64,000 nucleotides of DNA from Ancylostoma caninum (taxonomy: Eukaryota > Nematoda > Chromadorea > Rhabditida > Ancylostomatidae): contig JBAJFG010000201.1 of assembly GCA_037903475.1 (NCBI GenBank), forward strand, positions 310,001 through 374,000, given 5' to 3'. The notes beneath the pieces were generated by a model. That model did no database searches and was not told the origin of the DNA. It saw nothing but the letters and a program-made list of their open reading frames with translations. Below are positions 11,801 through 21,525 of this stretch, one piece after another. Within the stretch, counting starts at the first letter, position 1, and each line of letters begins with the position of its first letter. Both the position numbers and the translations under genes were made by a program.

Positions 11801-14214
11801 CTATCACAACAACAATGAGGACAACGACTACACCCACTAGGACTACCATGGGAGCACCATCATACACTCAAACGTATCGCCCTATGGTATGGCCCCCACT
11901 ACCGCTAGCATCGATAACATCCGCAGGGACAACAACATCGACAAGGGAAAAAAGGATTACGGCAGCGACAACAACACCAGTCGCTCCCGACTTCTCTGCA
12001 ACAACTAAGATGCCTGTGCGATCATCCATAACAGAAAACATCTACCCGCACGACTACTCTACACGACGCCAATTCAACAACATTTGCGTACGCCACTTTT
12101 TAGGCGTACAGCGCTTATATGCCCTCAGTGCAGCCGACCCAACATGGGCTGCGAGAGTGTTGCTTGGAAGGACAGACGTCGCCGCAATTCGAACTTCGGG
12201 AGAACTACTAGTTACCAAATGTCGCCAAGTCACCCCTACGCACGTCTACACCAACCATACCATCAACGGCACATGTTACTCACTGACGCCAGTAACCATC
12301 GACAACGACCTTTGGTTCATCGTACCTGGAACGCAGGATCTCACGCAAACGTCATCAACAGTCCCATGCCCTTACCTCCCAATCCCACAACCAACCATGA
12401 TCCAGAAACTGCTTCCGCCTAACAACATCCTCAACGACCATCTCCGACCCTTCCTTTTCGACGCCCCACCCCTTTTCTACCGACCATCCAACCACTTCAT
12501 TTCGAAAATGGGACTACACATTGAAGCCATTCAACAGGAGCAAGCAAATCTCGCCATGAGACTGCAGAAACGTGGAATAATCGAGGATGCCATCACGCAG
12601 ATTCGGAACACCAGCAGCTCTGTCGGACAATCGTTACGCTCACTGTACGATTCGACATCACAGAAGCTCACAGAAGGAGTAAACGAGATCAAATGGTCCA
12701 TCATCTATCTGGTCTTATGGATCTCTGTACCGACGTTCATCATCCTAACCTGCATCGCCTTCTGTGTGATATACGTGAAACTGTACTGCGTTAGAACCAC
12801 TACATCTACCGCTGCATCCACTTTATTTAACATCGCACGATATTTCGCGCCTAAAAGAAGGAATAAACGCAAGCGAGCCGTCAATGTCCTACTTACGGAA
12901 CTACAACCAGACCCGGATAGGGAAGAGCAACTCTTCGTCCCTCGTATCTATGTACTTCACACCAACAATGCAAGTCTACCGTATCTCAATGTTTTAATCG
13001 GAGATAACGCCATCACTGCTCTCCTGGACAGTGGAGCAACAATTTCGTATATGAGAAACTCCACAGTGCGATCCATGGGAAACCATATTCCCCTCACAAT
13101 GCAGAAGACCACCGCAATAACAGCAAACGGATCTCCAATACGACTACTAGCCTCCACTCAACTACCAGTACGAATCGGAACTCACACCATCTTCCACCAG
13201 TTCCACATCGCTGCAGATGATGAATGTCCCGCACCACTACTACTGGGTTCGGATTTCATCCGTGCCTTGAACGAAACTGGACTGGTTCTATCAATGGATT
13301 TACACCAACAAAAACTTAGGATAGGATCGGATACGCTGAATCTAGTTCAACTCAATCACATAGCCCTGATACCGAAGACAACATACGATGTCCGCATCGC
13401 AGGAAACACTACGCTTCCAAGACGCTCAAACAACGTCGTACCTGCCAAGATCGAAGGTTTAACACCACCGATATGCTCAGCATTCCTGATCGAGGACAAT
13501 CTCCGACCGATGAACGACATCTACGTTGTAGGAAGAGCCCTCGTATCTCCTACAAAGGAAGGATCCTGTTTCATCAATATCCTCAATCCATCACGAAAGG
13601 ATATTCAACTTCCGGATAGAATCAGGATAGCACTCGCACATCCTGCATGCACATCAGAACTTCAAGTACATGCTTTGCACATACCACATCCTGCCAGTGC
13701 GACGAGTGAATTCACGGAAATGTCCGCTGCTACGACTGGAAACCCCTACACGCCTCCAGAAGCAGATTGGGAAAGCAAGCTACCGTCATTTCCTATGCTA
13801 ACACCCCGCCATTATGACATCGCAGACGATATCGACCTATCACAATCCGCCCTCACGGACGTACAGAAACAACAACTTCTGGACATTCTCCGCTACCACA
13901 CCAATGCATTTGTTGGCCCAGATGGACACTTAGGACATTACAAGGGACCCATCCGACATCGCATTGATCTCGTAGAGAACGCCACGATACCAACAAGGAA
14001 GATCTATCGCGTCCCTCTTGAAAAACGCCAAGAGATCGAAAAACAGATTACGCAGATGCTGAAGGAAGGAATCATCCGAGAATCATCGTCGCCGTTCTGC
14101 GCCCCAATTGTGCTCGTGAAGAAACGTGAAGCCAATACCTGGCGCTTCACGATAGACTTTCGAGGACTCAACGCCATTACTAAAGCACAACAATCCATCC
14201 TGCCCAATATTTAA
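8875..14214 (+). CDS. Gag - Env-like glycoprotein - protease - N-terminal RT polyprotein, ends at an in-frame stop
   Basis: A continuous frame; likely first ATG at 9034. Domains in order: Retrotrans_gag-like helical core (about 9121-9605), basic Arg/Asn/Pro-rich nucleocapsid-like stretch with clustered Cys (CNCPAAC, about 9937), hydrophobic signal-peptide-like segment (10063-10115), Env-like ectodomain, transmembrane segment (about 12697-12785), basic KRRNKRKR, aspartic protease with DSGA (13027-13038) and LLLGSD (about 13240), and the start of RT (about 13990-14211) with a DFRGLN motif. TAA at 14212-14214 stops translation inside RT; the same frame then continues to 16530. Seen: one frame, domain order, stop. 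Inferred: the stop is a point mutation in this copy. Confidence 0.88.
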   Translation, partial: KLPSSNKDRNTPSDREKRRQQREEARERRLVRPTAEQSPQSVVEKSELSRTTSMSEGSSANIPELGQSIDHNQIYLACKMLGNRIDKFSGAGEKTFEEFLEEYTDLIQRFSIPHSVAKSFLPLYLTGGAKLRLQQIEDHEKLPWKELVTELAKRFKSQALLSNLRDELHNIVQGKDSVGEFAKKVFSKTKIAFQGQGDRVVSRMAIDFFVKGLNPEIRKAIRRLPDTEDFEVVVCNAEKESRILEQERREDRDTIQTINALIADEKLSRLEQQLSGMKVTAPRPHMPMIPPRMGNRFRQPNPGRFRNLNFNTNQKPFGGQPTANPLRRFNSNSFRNRPFWNKPRSRFVPRPRTFCNCPAACHQPNMSCTNWHNRPQQQQPGPSSSTCANTSFSGTHLLCLATLVFTLLIPLTSAQHQICGINPYSNVFSLPEALDCTVSQDTAMIRTTIQLFTQQPNPLLLKATKCYRDVLEVSVSNFLYIRTTRTVLNRFRISIPKELCQSARVTGKVHDHTLTTISAGLQMTDEVEDENVSVPLWGTGKYLRSIYSMETGQIASFDGRSVTSSLGNLENCTLSDGSCQTGNHTIIWEPISVRPTCRYALAGTYEALVTLSHIVLPHPDLVFQFSNDYLLHQQLTEHCFLGNDYLTTSNHVITFPYIPPDLMIHDYILRMAHRRRMKRATRYLTDRYGRTSRFELISPEPVPIIRRLFGIDAMDQLPPFRTRPIVRRRILLDMERWNVTNNDFARRARFYKIDDPRLVVLRTIRYAEYRTKQLLRFRKLGERRPLNYAERNIKRDLELGISPVFDEYLDAEFGKVPFNVPGSLKPGWDLQVPYFEKKTAATTTTSSSTSTTSTTTPARATPQPTTPQTTTLLPTISRTRDTSPTTSSITSAATMTTPLFIPSTSIIPRPTPVDRPWTKLASLQEELTVPPIPPWMTKTTEKTTIMIRTSPTTTTKEMTTATTTTIPVSSQQSPSPITTTMRTTTTPTRTTMGAPSYTQTYRPMVWPPLPLASITSAGTTTSTREKRITAATTTPVAPDFSATTKMPVRSSITENIYPHDYSTRRQFNNICVRHFLGVQRLYALSAADPTWAARVLLGRTDVAAIRTSGELLVTKCRQVTPTHVYTNHTINGTCYSLTPVTIDNDLWFIVPGTQDLTQTSSTVPCPYLPIPQPTMIQKLLPPNNILNDHLRPFLFDAPPLFYRPSNHFISKMGLHIEAIQQEQANLAMRLQKRGIIEDAITQIRNTSSSVGQSLRSLYDSTSQKLTEGVNEIKWSIIYLVLWISVPTFIILTCIAFCVIYVKLYCVRTTTSTAASTLFNIARYFAPKRRNKRKRAVNVLLTELQPDPDREEQLFVPRIYVLHTNNASLPYLNVLIGDNAITALLDSGATISYMRNSTVRSMGNHIPLTMQKTTAITANGSPIRLLASTQLPVRIGTHTIFHQFHIAADDECPAPLLLGSDFIRALNETGLVLSMDLHQQKLRIGSDTLNLVQLNHIALIPKTTYDVRIAGNTTLPRRSNNVVPAKIEGLTPPICSAFLIEDNLRPMNDIYVVGRALVSPTKEGSCFINILNPSRKDIQLPDRIRIALAHPACTSELQVHALHIPHPASATSEFTEMSAATTGNPYTPPEADWESKLPSFPMLTPRHYDIADDIDLSQSALTDVQKQQLLDILRYHTNAFVGPDGHLGHYKGPIRHRIDLVENATIPTRKIYRVPLEKRQEIEKQITQMLKEGIIRESSSPFCAPIVLVKKREANTWRFTIDFRGLNAITKAQQSILPNI
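9034..10050 (+). CDS. Gag region (capsid and nucleocapsid-like)
   Basis: Part of the long polyprotein frame. About 9121-9605 fits the Retrotrans_gag pattern: KFSGAGEKTFEEFLEEY, then LTGGAKLRLQQ, PWKELVTELAKRFK and DSVGEFAKKV. It is followed by a coiled, charged stretch and an Arg/Asn/Phe-rich basic tail (about 9720-9930) suited to RNA binding. The Cys cluster C-x-C-x3-C-H-x5-C near 9937-9980 is not a canonical CCHC knuckle (CX2CX4HX4C). It would assemble the particle core in the cytoplasm. Confidence 0.85.
10046..10054 (+). promoter_or_regulatory. Splice acceptor candidate before the Env-like segment
   Basis: CCTTTTCAG|GA matches the strong nematode 3' splice consensus and sits three codons before the signal-peptide-like hydrophobic stretch. 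A subgenomic env mRNA could be produced by splicing here, as retroviruses do. Donor not identified. Confidence 0.45.
10055..12860 (+). CDS. Env-like glycoprotein segment within the polyprotein
   Basis: About 930 residues in frame between Gag and protease. Starts with a hydrophobic stretch (LLCLATLVFTLLIPLTSA) with a signal-peptidase-like end. The ectodomain has many Cys and at least seven N-glycosylation sequons. A furin-like RRRMKR lies at 10894-10911, a Thr/Ser/Pro-rich mucin-like stretch at about 11390-12010, and a helical, heptad-like stretch (about 12510-12690) precedes a strong transmembrane segment (about 12697-12785) and a short basic tail. The order signal peptide, cleavable ectodomain, pre-membrane helix and anchor fits a class-I-like viral envelope. 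The envelope family is not identified. Confidence 0.7.
12980..13300 (+). CDS. Retropepsin-type aspartic protease domain
   Basis: LLDSGATISYM carries the catalytic D-S-G triad at 13027-13035, followed by hydrophobic strands and the conserved LLLGSDFI flap-end motif near 13240. It lies directly after the envelope anchor and basic tail, so in a full-length product it would face the cytosol with Gag. It matures Gag-Pol in related elements. Confidence 0.9.
14212..14214 (+). other. In-frame TAA inside reverse transcriptase
   Basis: The codon after LPNI in the RT palm region is TAA; the same frame is open on both sides for thousands of bases and RT similarity continues immediately. No indel is needed, so a single substitution explains it. 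Read-through is possible but no known read-through context is visible. Confidence 0.9.
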
Positions 14215-16530
14215 GACATAATCGATCTTTGCGCCAATCAATGTCTGTACACCTCTTTGGACTTCCAGCAAGGATTCCATCAAATTCCGTTGCAAGAGGA
14301 GCATTGTGAACGAACCGCATTCGCCTGCTTCTTAGGAGCATTTGAATACATCCGCATGCCAATGGGACTGAAAGGAGCACCGGCAACATTCCAACGGATC
14401 ATGGACGATTTCAAGAAGTACCTTCGAGCGAGAGTATTTATCTATATAGATGACCTCATCATAACATCAGCGACTCCGGACGAACACCTTATGGATATCG
14501 ACGAAGTGCTTGGAAAGATAGAACTGATAGGAATGAAGTTGAAAGCGTCGAAATGTGAGTTCGCCAAGCAGGAGATAACCTTCTTAGGATTCGTACTCAG
14601 CAAGGATGGAATACGACCAAACCCGGAGAAGACGAAGGCAATCGACGCATACCCAACACCGAAGAACGCAACAGATGTTAAATCATTCCTCGGCATGTGT
14701 TCGTTTTTTCGACGATTCATCCATAACTTCGCAAACATCGCTGCCCCTCTCACGGCGCTCACGAAGAAGGATAACCCGTTCAATTGGACTTCCGAATGCG
14801 ATGAAGCAGTCACAAGATTGAAAGCAGCTCTAACAAGCGCTCCAATTCTTGCCGCACCACGCCTTGGACAACCATTCCTTATCGAGACAGACAGCTCGAG
14901 TAAAGGAGTAGCAGGAGTTCTCAAGCAAGAACAGGACGACACACTAAGGGTCATCGCTTATGCGAGCCGCACCCTGAACAAGCACGAAGCACGGTACCCA
15001 GCGATTGAACTTGAGGCATTAGGACTCGTCTTCGCAGTCCAAAAGTTCCGACCATATATAGATGGAGCCAAGTGCACTGTGATCACCGACCATGCCCCAC
15101 TCAAGGCCTTATTACACCGGAAGGATCTAACGGGAAGGCTAGCAAAATATCAGATTGTCCTCCAAGAATTCGACATCCAGATCGTTTATCGCCCAGGGAA
15201 ACGGAATATCGTCTGTGACACCTTATCGCGACATCTTCCACCAGCCACAAACGCCATCACCTCACTCCAACCGGATAACCTTGATTTGGAGAAGATACGC
15301 ACGGAACAAAATCAATGTGCCTGGATGACCCAATACAAAGAAGCCCTGAAACAAGGAGAGGACTTGCCCGAACTTCTTGACTATATCCTGATCAACGATC
15401 TCCTCTACAGGCTGCCACCGCGCCTACACCAAGATCCACAATTAGTCATCCCGGAAGATTCACCGATACGAAACGACATCATTTCAACAGCTCATCAATC
15501 ACAAATGGGAACCGCGCACCTTGGAGTCACCAAAACACGTGCTGCGGTCGCGAAGGTCGTAATATGGAACAACATGGCAAAAGACATCATGCAATTCGTC
15601 ACCTCGTGTCGACAATGTCAGAGCCGAAAAGATCCGAGCACGTACAGGCTCAGAGAACCTCTCCAGAGATTCGAGATAACGACAAAACCATGGCAACGAA
15701 TCCACTCAGACGTCATAGGACCATTACCACTAACTCTTGACGGAAATAAGTATATCATAATCTTCATCGACTCTTTCTCAAAGTTCATCGTAGCAGAACC
15801 TCTACCCGACCAGAAAGCCAACACTACATCACAAACATTTATCAACCGCTTCGTTGCAAGGTTCGGACTACCGGAAATGCTGGTCACAGATCAAGGAGCG
15901 AACTACATGAGCGACACTTTCCGATCTCTACTGCGCAATCTTCACATCACTCACCGGACAAGCACTCCCTACCATCATGAAAGCAATGGACAAGTCGAGC
16001 GCGCCAACCGCACTCTGCAAGAACAAATTGCAATTGCCACGGACCAACATCACGACCAGTGGGACAACGTTCTTCCACTTATAGTCCACGCTTACAACAG
16101 CGCGGAGAGCGCGTCAACAAAGTACTCCCCGCATTTTCTTGTCCACGGATCGGAACCAACGAACATCTTTCAACTAGCTCTACGTCTTCCGACGAAGAAA
16201 TTCGCAGATGAGGACGACTACGTCAGCCACCTCACGAACATACTGAAAACCATCTACAGCAACACCTGTGCGAATCTCATCGCGACACAAGAGCAACAAA
16301 AACGCCAATACGATCTTCGCAAACGCGTGAAGAAAGCGAACTACCAGATTGGACAGCAAGTTTGGATAAGGAAAGATGGCAGCAACAAGATAACGACGCG
16401 ATTCGAAGGACCTTTCAAGATTCTCGACGTTAACTATCCCAACATCACCTTCAAGGACGGACGCCGTGAACGCTCTGTTCATATCAACCGCACAAAGCCG
16501 TACCAAGAGAAGGAAGACGACAACCACTAG
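14215..16530 (+). pseudogene. Pol remainder: RT, RNase H, integrase (downstream of stop)
   Basis: Same frame as the upstream polyprotein; no natural start codon at the break (first ATG near 14396), so not translated unless the stop is bypassed. RT motifs: LDFQQGFHQIPL, FEYIRMPMGLKGAP and the catalytic YIDD at 14443-14454. RNase H: TDSSSKG (about 14886), ELEAL (about 15010), TDHAPL (about 15085). Integrase: zinc-binding H-H-C-C (about 15490-15617), catalytic D (HSDVIGPL, about 15704), D (VTDQGANY, about 15885) and E (QVERANR, about 15990). A GPF-type C-terminal module (FEGPFKIL, about 16400) closes it. Apart from the stop upstream, all catalytic residues appear intact. Confidence 0.9.
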
Positions 16531-16737
16531 AAGAAGAGAACAACAAAACAAATAGAAAAAAAGAAAAAAAAAACAAAAAAAAAGAAAAAGGAAAAAAAGA
16601 ATTATTTTTTTTCACTCCGAAAGATGTCGTTGCTGTACCACTGTTTTGTCATTGTTGCACCATTGTAATATCATCGTTTTCATTACTTTACGGTTACTAA
16701 CAATATTGTTCCTTTACTAACAACATCAATAATGATT
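16531..16737. other. A-rich spacer after pol
   Basis: Holds a long A-rich stretch (about 16545-16600) immediately after the pol stop, then AT-rich sequence. No ORF or canonical poly(A) signal is assigned. Confidence 0.5.
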
Positions 16738-17196
16738 TTACAAGGGAATCTCCTCCATAACCGGTGCATTAGGAGCAGCCAGACCATCGGATTCCAGCGG
16801 AATATGCGATACCAGTCTAATAACTCCACTTGCAGAACGACGACCGTGACAACAACGAAAAACCAGCCAGATGACCACGGCGAGCAGCACAGTGGCGACG
16901 ATAACTAAAAGGAAAAGATGTCCACCACATCCGCCGCCACATTCGTACACAACTGTGTACAGGAGCCACTTACTACAATCCAGAGGGACTCGCCACCAAT
17001 CTGGCGAAACGGCGCCAACTTCGATGATAGCGGTACTAGAACGGATAGATTCGCCGCAATCGTCCGCCTCGTCATCGCACGCGCAGTGGAAGACGCCATC
17101 AATCAAAAGGCACACGCCGCGCTCACGACACCGGAAAGCACAGTTTCCACGGTCAACAACGGACATCTGAAGAAGTTTCATCGTGTATCGTATCAA
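16738..17196 (-). CDS. Antisense ORF in retroelement: EGF-like, single-pass membrane protein (152 aa)
   Basis: Lies on the strand opposite to gag-pol, between the pol stop and the 3' ORF. Residues 19-47 have six Cys spaced C-x3-C-x5-C-x8-C-x-C-x6-C, the order of an EGF-like domain, though the last loop is short. Residues 94-113 are a strong transmembrane helix followed by RCCHGRR and a 40-residue cytoplasmic-like tail. No signal peptide precedes the Cys module, but CTTCTTCAG at 17167-17175 on this strand is a good splice acceptor just before codon Met11, so a leader exon may lie upstream. Coding status is inferred from protein character only. Confidence 0.5.
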   Translation of the reverse strand: MIRYTMKLLQMSVVDRGNCAFRCRERGVCLLIDGVFHCACDDEADDCGESIRSSTAIIEVGAVSPDWWRVPLDCSKWLLYTVVYECGGGCGGHLFLLVIVATVLLAVVIWLVFRCCHGRRSASGVIRLVSHIPLESDGLAAPNAPVMEEIPL

Positions 17197-17285
17197 CTAA
17201 AGTAGCACAAAATTCTAGGTCGAATAGACTCCCATAAGAAGTTTAAACTTATGTAAGAACCCCGAAACTGATGAGCAGCGAGGAA

Positions 17286-17292
17286 TATAAAA
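17286..17292 (+). promoter_or_regulatory. Internal TATA box upstream of the 3' ORF
   Basis: TATAAAA about 125 bp before the ATG at 17411, in a GC-richer context; a second, internal promoter for the 3' accessory ORF is plausible. Confidence 0.4.
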
Positions 17293-17410
17293 GGCCCACT
17301 CCAATCAGCCCCACATCAGACGCCTCTCCTCACATAGAAGCCATTATACTCTTTTCAACCTCCACCTCCTCACTCCCATAATCTCCACCCTTCAGCGGAA
17401 TTGTTGAACC

Positions 17411-17542
17411 ATGAGCTCAACTAAGATGTTCCAGATGAAGCGCACAGTCAAATTCGAGCAAGACAACGAGACTGAATGTAAACGACTACGGCAGTGGCCG
17501 GAGAGGAGCCGAAAACCATATCGTACGACAAACCGGAAATGA
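17411..17542 (+). CDS. Short ORF (43 aa) at the head of the 3' accessory region
   Basis: ATG at 17411 gives a basic and acidic 43-residue peptide (MSSTKMFQMKRTVKFEQDNE...) ending at TGA 17540-17542. It overlaps the longer 3' ORF in another frame. The two could be parts of one protein joined by splicing, frameshifting or an indel in this copy. Low certainty. Confidence 0.3.
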   Translation: MSSTKMFQMKRTVKFEQDNETECKRLRQWPERSRKPYRTTNRK

Positions 17543-18138
17543 TACGAAGAGGGCTGATGACTGCATGGCAAGGACCTCGACGACGCGACGATTCGGACGA
17601 AGAAAACCGCCGTCAACGGATTTCTTGCGAGCGCCACAAACAACACATTCTTTCGAACTATGTGTATAAAGATTTCAAAACGGAAGGAAGTTCCGGGACG
17701 GAACTTCATTACCCCGGTGGCATGTCGGAGCATAGATCATCATTGTCAGAAGATAGGTCGCCATCGCCCTGTACCGGGTGGTGGAAGGTGAGGCTGAATA
17801 AAAGGACCGATCAAAAACTGAACCTATCAAGTTCGGGCACGCTATATAAGCCCGAAGATACTTGGCCTCATATTCCACTTCCCCTTCCACTCACCTCTCG
17901 CCCAAAATCAGAAATTTCCTTCTCTCCGTCATCTCCTCGTTCCTCTTCGTCGGATAGTTCTTCTCGCAGCCTCCTTTGGCCGTTGCCGGAACGGCTCTCA
18001 ACGCCGCCGCCTCCGGCGCCGGTTGTGACGGCCAATCCTGGGCCGGTTCCATATTTTCCGGCCCCGGCCACTCGGCCGGGACCGTTTGCTCTGCCGGCCC
18101 AGGCATTCCATCACGATTCTAGATACCCAGCTATGTAG
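17482..18138 (+). CDS. 3' ORF running from the internal region into the 3' LTR (about 218 codons)
   Basis: Open from 17482 (no ATG until 17722; GTG at 17494) to TAG at 18136-18138, just before the LTR poly(A) signal. The first part is charged (RRRDDSDEENRRQR); the LTR-encoded part is Ser/Pro-rich with acidic and basic patches and no membrane segment. An ATG at 17722-17724 spans the LTR junction, so an LTR-encoded form of 138 aa is also possible. Extension of a 3' gene into the LTR is known for nef and sag of retroviruses; no similarity to these is claimed. Its start may be supplied by the overlapping ORF at 17411. Confidence 0.45.
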   Translation, partial: TTTAVAGEEPKTISYDKPEMIRRGLMTAWQGPRRRDDSDEENRRQRISCERHKQHILSNYVYKDFKTEGSSGTELHYPGGMSEHRSSLSEDRSPSPCTGWWKVRLNKRTDQKLNLSSSGTLYKPEDTWPHIPLPLPLTSRPKSEISFSPSSPRSSSSDSSSRSLLWPLPERLSTPPPPAPVVTANPGPVPYFPAPATRPGPFALPAQAFHHDSRYPAM

Positions 18139-18429
18139 TCACTTGCCTGATGTGTGTTGAAGTTAATAAATGTTCGGAGTGGATATTGTAGGACGGACAC
18201 AGCTAATATCCTCGTTAATCACACAAACCGTTCGCAACATTTTTTCTTCCTCGGTGGAGTAATTAGTCATCATGCGAGATGGCTCGCAGATGCGTGGCCA
18301 CGACCTAGGAAACCGGGCAGCGGGGTCAGGCCAGGGTCGCACACTTCTTAAGGAACCCACATAAATAATGAGCTCTCTTAGTGGCCCGTTCTATCTTTAC
18401 TTTAGTTGATAGATGGGACGGACGCTACA
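17723..18429 (+). repeat. 3' LTR (707 bp)
   Basis: Pairs with 6690-7396; TATA box near 17843-17849 and AATAAA near 18165-18170. The terminal ACA is at 18427-18429, followed by the CCTT target duplication. No clear polypurine tract precedes it (upstream bases are CCCCGGTGGCA; the nearest purine run GGAAGGAAG is about 40 bp away). Confidence 0.97.
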
Positions 18430-18825
18430 CCTTTCTCCATCGGTGGACCCGTGTCTCGGCGTTCCCCACAACACTGGGCCACGGCGGGCCCTTTCTCCGT
18501 CGGTGAACCCGCGTCTCGACGTCCCCCACACCACTGGGCCACGGTCGGCCCTTTCTCCATCGGTGGACCCGTATCCTGGTGTCCCCGGCACCATTGGGCC
18601 CTCGCGGGCCTTCTCTCCATAGCTGGACCCACGTCATGGCGTTCCCCACAGCATTGGGCCACGGCGGGCCCTTTCTCCATCGGTGGGCCCATGTCATGGA
18701 ATTTCTCGCACCATTGGGCCCTAGCGGGCCTTTTCTCCATAGCTGGACCCACCTCATGGCGTTCCCCACAGCACTGGGCCACGGCGGGCCCTTTCTCCAT
18801 CGGTGGACCCGTATCCGTATTTAGT
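18430..18825 (-). repeat. 60-bp minisatellite, part right of the LTR element
   Basis: Six to seven 60-bp units (TCTCCATCGGTGGACCC...ACTGGGCCACGGCGGGCCC) in register with 6000-6689. Units of alternate type (CTCGCGGGCC with CATAGCTGG versus ACGGCGGGCC with CATCGGTGG) suggest a two-unit alternation. Confidence 0.9.
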
Positions 18826-19540
18826 TGATTGGATATACAATGTCATGCCTTCCTAGATATACAATGTCATGCCTTCCTATTAGAGGCGATGCGGCAATAG
18901 CACCCACCAGATGAGGCAACCGCGTAGGTCCACCCTCCCGAGCTTCCGAGACGCGGCAGCCCTCATAGCACCCGTCCATCTCTTCCTGCAAGTGCACTCA
19001 GCGTCGCATCAGTGGAAGGCTGGTTTTCCTGCTGCGTATATTGTGCAGTCTGAAAGCTCGTAAACACTCCCTCACTCCTATGTGGCGAGACCGCCAGCGA
19101 AGGTGATGAAATCACCATCCCGTGCATGCGGGAGAGCCAGCAGTGACGTAATTTCGGGTCCCGAAGCGAACGTGTCTGCGTCCATGGAAATCGGCCATTT
19201 CGCCACACAGTCTGTGCCTCAAGATTGCGGTGTCTATGAGTGCCGCCCCGTATCTCTAACCGCTCTAGCCCCCTTACGGCGCTTTGTTTAATGGATAACT
19301 GGTAAAACGATAAGGGCCAGTTTGAACACATAAAAGAGGAGGGTGCGGTGTGTTCATAAACAAATGAGAAATGAAAAACGCGGAAGTGGATGTGAGATGG
19401 AGGGAACCACACAGATTCCATACTACTCACTGCTGAGCTCTGACATTTGGTGTATTACGATCGCTGTTGAGCGCCAGCGGACCGATCAAGCAAAGATGGA
19501 CTCTACTCATGGCATTTCAGTAGTGAACATGCGCATCCCT
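18826..19540. other. Unassigned interval with a short direct repeat
   Basis: GATATACAATGTCATGCCTTCCTA is nearly duplicated in tandem at 18831-18878. No convincing gene; open frames here lack splice or domain support. Confidence 0.4.
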
Positions 19541-19559
19541 AACCCGTCGGTGGTCACAT

Positions 19560-21180
<1,621 letters not shown>

Positions 21181-21220
21181 AAGATTGTACTGCAGCGCGC
21201 TAGACGTCTTCCCACCTTTG

Positions 21221-21525
21221 AGGATGCGCAGCTGACGCGGCATTCGGCCGATGTTTCGTCATAGGTGCATAGACGTGGCGGAAGTCGGGTGCTTTCGGGA
21301 TTTCGCGGTGGGACCAGTGGCTAGCGGTTTCGAGCCCTCCGGGCGAGATAGTGTTCACAGCGGTTTGACAATGCATAGCAGCAATGTACGGAGCAGAGTA
21401 GCCCCTCTGATGGAGCTTTGTCAGTAACTGCAGTCAATTTTGGAGCGCTGGACGTCAATCACTTTGAGAGGATGAGTGAAGGCCGTAGCAGTAGGATTCA
21501 CACGGTTTCCTCATGTGGAATACGC
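21221..21525 (+). repeat. Dispersed repeat, copy 1 of 2 (about 305 bp)
   Basis: Collinear with 57133-57435, sharing GCATTCGGCCGATGTTTCGT, GTGCATAGACGTGG, CGAGCCCTCCGGGCGAG and ATGCATAGCAGCAATGTACG. The CGAGCCCTCC block recalls a tRNA T-arm, but no spaced A box is evident. Class unknown; possibly a SINE. Confidence 0.75.

Larger units (their letters stand above)
6690..18429 (+). mobile_element. Complete 11.74-kb Ty3/gypsy-type LTR retroelement with an Env-like segment
   Basis: Bounded by two 707-bp LTRs and a CCTT target duplication. Order: LTR, ORF of unknown function, Gag, glycoprotein-like segment, protease, RT, RNase H, integrase, antisense membrane-protein ORF, 3' ORF entering the LTR, LTR. 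Integrase placed after RNase H, plus a GPF-type integrase tail, indicate Ty3/gypsy (Metaviridae) rather than Copia or BEL. One stop codon in RT (14212-14214) breaks the polyprotein frame, so this copy is probably not autonomous although otherwise almost intact. In known envelope-bearing Metaviridae, env lies 3' of pol; here it is between gag and protease. Confidence 0.93.

Noticed and set aside
16871..17205. Plus-strand ORFs of 95-99 codons in the retroelement 3' region
   Set aside because: They mirror the antisense EGF-like ORF and have less protein-like composition.
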